Below are positions 6,453 to 7,384 of a stretch of 7,384 nucleotides of DNA, piece by piece. The translations under genes were made by a program, and so were the position numbers. This DNA comes from Bacillota bacterium (GTDB lineage Bacteria; Bacillota; Clostridia; Christensenellales; CAG-138). The notes beneath the pieces were generated by a model, which saw only the letters and a program-made list of their open reading frames with translations, was not told where the DNA came from and ran no database searches. The DNA is taken from contig JAEEYN010000084.1 in NCBI GenBank assembly GCA_016288175.1, positions 1-7,384 of the forward strand, given 5' to 3'. Numbering within the stretch: the first letter of the stretch is position 1; every line of letters begins with the position of its first letter.

Positions 6453-6481
6453 ATTATATCAGAGGCACTTCATTCAGTCAA
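6453..6481 (-). promoter_or_regulatory. Promoter of the metallopeptidase-like gene
   Basis: On the minus strand, TTGACT (6481-6476), 17 nt and TATAAT (6458-6453), with a TG one base before the -10 box (extended -10). The start point would be near 6446, giving a leader of about 37 nt that ends in the AAGGAG ribosome binding site at 6420-6415. Confidence 0.87.
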
Positions 6482-6500
6482 GATTATTACCGTTCACATG

Positions 6501-6527
6501 AAAAAAAGAGCCGCCCGGGGGCGGCTC
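6501..6527 (-). terminator. Terminator of the oligopeptide-binding protein gene
   Basis: Read on the minus strand, GAGCCGCC (6527-6520) pairs with GGCGGCTC (6515-6508) around a four-base loop and is followed directly by seven T (6507-6501). It lies 25 bp past the TAA stop and only 19 bp ahead of the -35 box of the next gene. Confidence 0.95.
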
Positions 6528-6552
6528 AGTGCTGTGTCGGTTTACTTTCGGA

Positions 6553-7384
6553 TTACTTCTTGGTGACGTACATGAAGAGGAAGTGACCGAAGGGAGTATA
6601 CCAGGCGTTGTTGTAGCCCTTAATGCAGAAGAGGTTGGTGTAGTAATAGAGAGGAGCCATCGGGAAGCCGCCCTCGCTGAACATGATCTTTTCAGCTTCG
6701 ATCATGTTGTTGTCGCGCTCGGCACCGCCGGGCAGGCCCTTTGCGGCCATGATCTTCTCGGTGTAAGCATCGCTCTTCCAGAGACCGTAGTTGTAGGAGT
6801 TGTCATTGGTGAACAGCTCGAGGAAGGTGATCGCGTCGTTGTAGTCGGCGATCCAGCCAAGACGTGCAACGCCGAAGGTGTGCTCGCCGAGACCGTTGGT
6901 GTAAACGTTCCACTCCTGGTTGGTCAGAGTCATGTTAAGGCCAAGAACGTTCTTAACGTCGTTCTGAACAGCGGTTGCGATCTTCTTATGAGATTCGGAA
7001 GTGTTGAACATGTACTCGATGGTGACGGAAGCGTCATAACCGTCGGCAACAGCGTCTGCAAGCAGCTTCTTCGCAAGCTCCTGACGGTATGCGAGGCTGG
7101 TCAGATCGTAATCGGGATACTGCTCCTGGAGCCAGGCGTACAGGACGTTGGGGTTGGTCTCGGTCCAGTCTTTACCGGTGTTGTCGGTGATACCGGTGGG
7201 AACGAAGCCGGTCGCGGGGACCTGGCCGCCCATGGTGACATTTTCAACGATGAAGTCGCGGTCGATGCAGAGGTTGATCGCAGCGCGTACACGCCAATCC
7301 GGGATCTTCTCGCAGTTGAGGTAGAGATAGTAGTCGCCGACATAAGGAGCGATGGTGAGGTCTCCGGAGCTCTTCAGAGCTGCG
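6553..7384 (-). CDS. Oligopeptide ABC transporter substrate-binding protein, OppA-like (SBP_bac_5), C-terminal 276 residues
   Basis: The frame is open from the right edge (first full codon at 7383) to a TAA at 6555-6553, so only the C-terminal half is present. Typical family 5 solute-binding features run in order: YYLYLNCEKIPDWRVRAAIN followed by LCIDRDFIV (the 'N..k.P..d.rVR.Ai..aiDR..i' block), then GQVPATGFVPTG, a lid region with a YNDAITFLELF segment, and the conserved end AEKIMFSEGGFPMAPLYYY. These proteins are lipid-anchored outside the membrane and hand peptides to an Opp-type permease; here the permease and ATPase genes must lie beyond the window or elsewhere. Codons are strongly biased (about 20 of 21 Asn codons are AAC), as expected for an abundant protein. 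Exact ligand unknown; the call to family is firm. Confidence 0.95.
   Translation of the reverse strand, partial: AALKSSGDLTIAPYVGDYYLYLNCEKIPDWRVRAAINLCIDRDFIVENVTMGGQVPATGFVPTGITDNTGKDWTETNPNVLYAWLQEQYPDYDLTSLAYRQELAKKLLADAVADGYDASVTIEYMFNTSESHKKIATAVQNDVKNVLGLNMTLTNQEWNVYTNGLGEHTFGVARLGWIADYNDAITFLELFTNDNSYNYGLWKSDAYTEKIMAAKGLPGGAERDNNMIEAEKIMFSEGGFPMAPLYYYTNLFCIKGYNNAWYTPFGHFLFMYVTKK

Overview
The window looks like a chromosomal segment of a Gram-positive anaerobe of the Clostridia (Bacillota), with a GC content a little over 50 %. The evidence is near-consensus SigA-type promoters with 17-bp spacers, AAGGAG-type ribosome binding sites, strong hairpin-plus-T terminators, a secreted probable lipoprotein, an oligopeptide-binding protein and a YfcC-type carrier. 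The genus cannot be fixed from the sequence. There is no phage, CRISPR array, integrase or transposase gene.

Layout. (1) Bases 1-1152, minus strand: the N-terminal 384 codons of a multi-spanning membrane protein that runs off the left edge. It resembles GT-C/PIG-V-like glycosyltransferases, and its promoter is so close to the ATG that the mRNA should be leaderless. (2) Bases 1153-1420: a divergent promoter region, then a plus-strand tRNA-Ser(GGA) and its terminator. (3) Bases 1421-1748: a gene-free stretch with a small repeat element built from copies of the tRNA-Ser 3' end, a strong hairpin, then a perfect TTGACA-17-TATAAT promoter. (4) Bases 1761-5034, plus strand: a two-gene operon. The first gene is a large fusion (VTT/DedA-like membrane domain, PlsC-type acyltransferase, zinc ribbon, C-terminal beta-rich domain). 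The second, overlapping it by 23 bp, is a YfcC/DcuC-family carrier. A hairpin terminator shared with the convergent next gene closes the operon. (5) Bases 5108-6409, minus strand: a single-gene unit for a secreted, probably lipid-anchored HEXXH metallopeptidase-like protein with a tandem Asp-Pro-Asp-Trp stalk. (6) Bases 6553-7384, minus strand: the C-terminal 276 residues of an oligopeptide ABC transporter substrate-binding protein, with a strong terminator.

How the genes fit together. Nearly all are envelope functions: membrane lipid or glycan handling (left gene and fusion protein), solute transport (YfcC carrier, peptide-binding protein) and a surface peptidase. Only the fusion gene and the carrier form an operon. 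The most unusual items are the fusion protein, the tRNA-derived repeat element, the leaderless promoter and the DPDW-stalked metallopeptidase. None can be called a new system from sequence alone.
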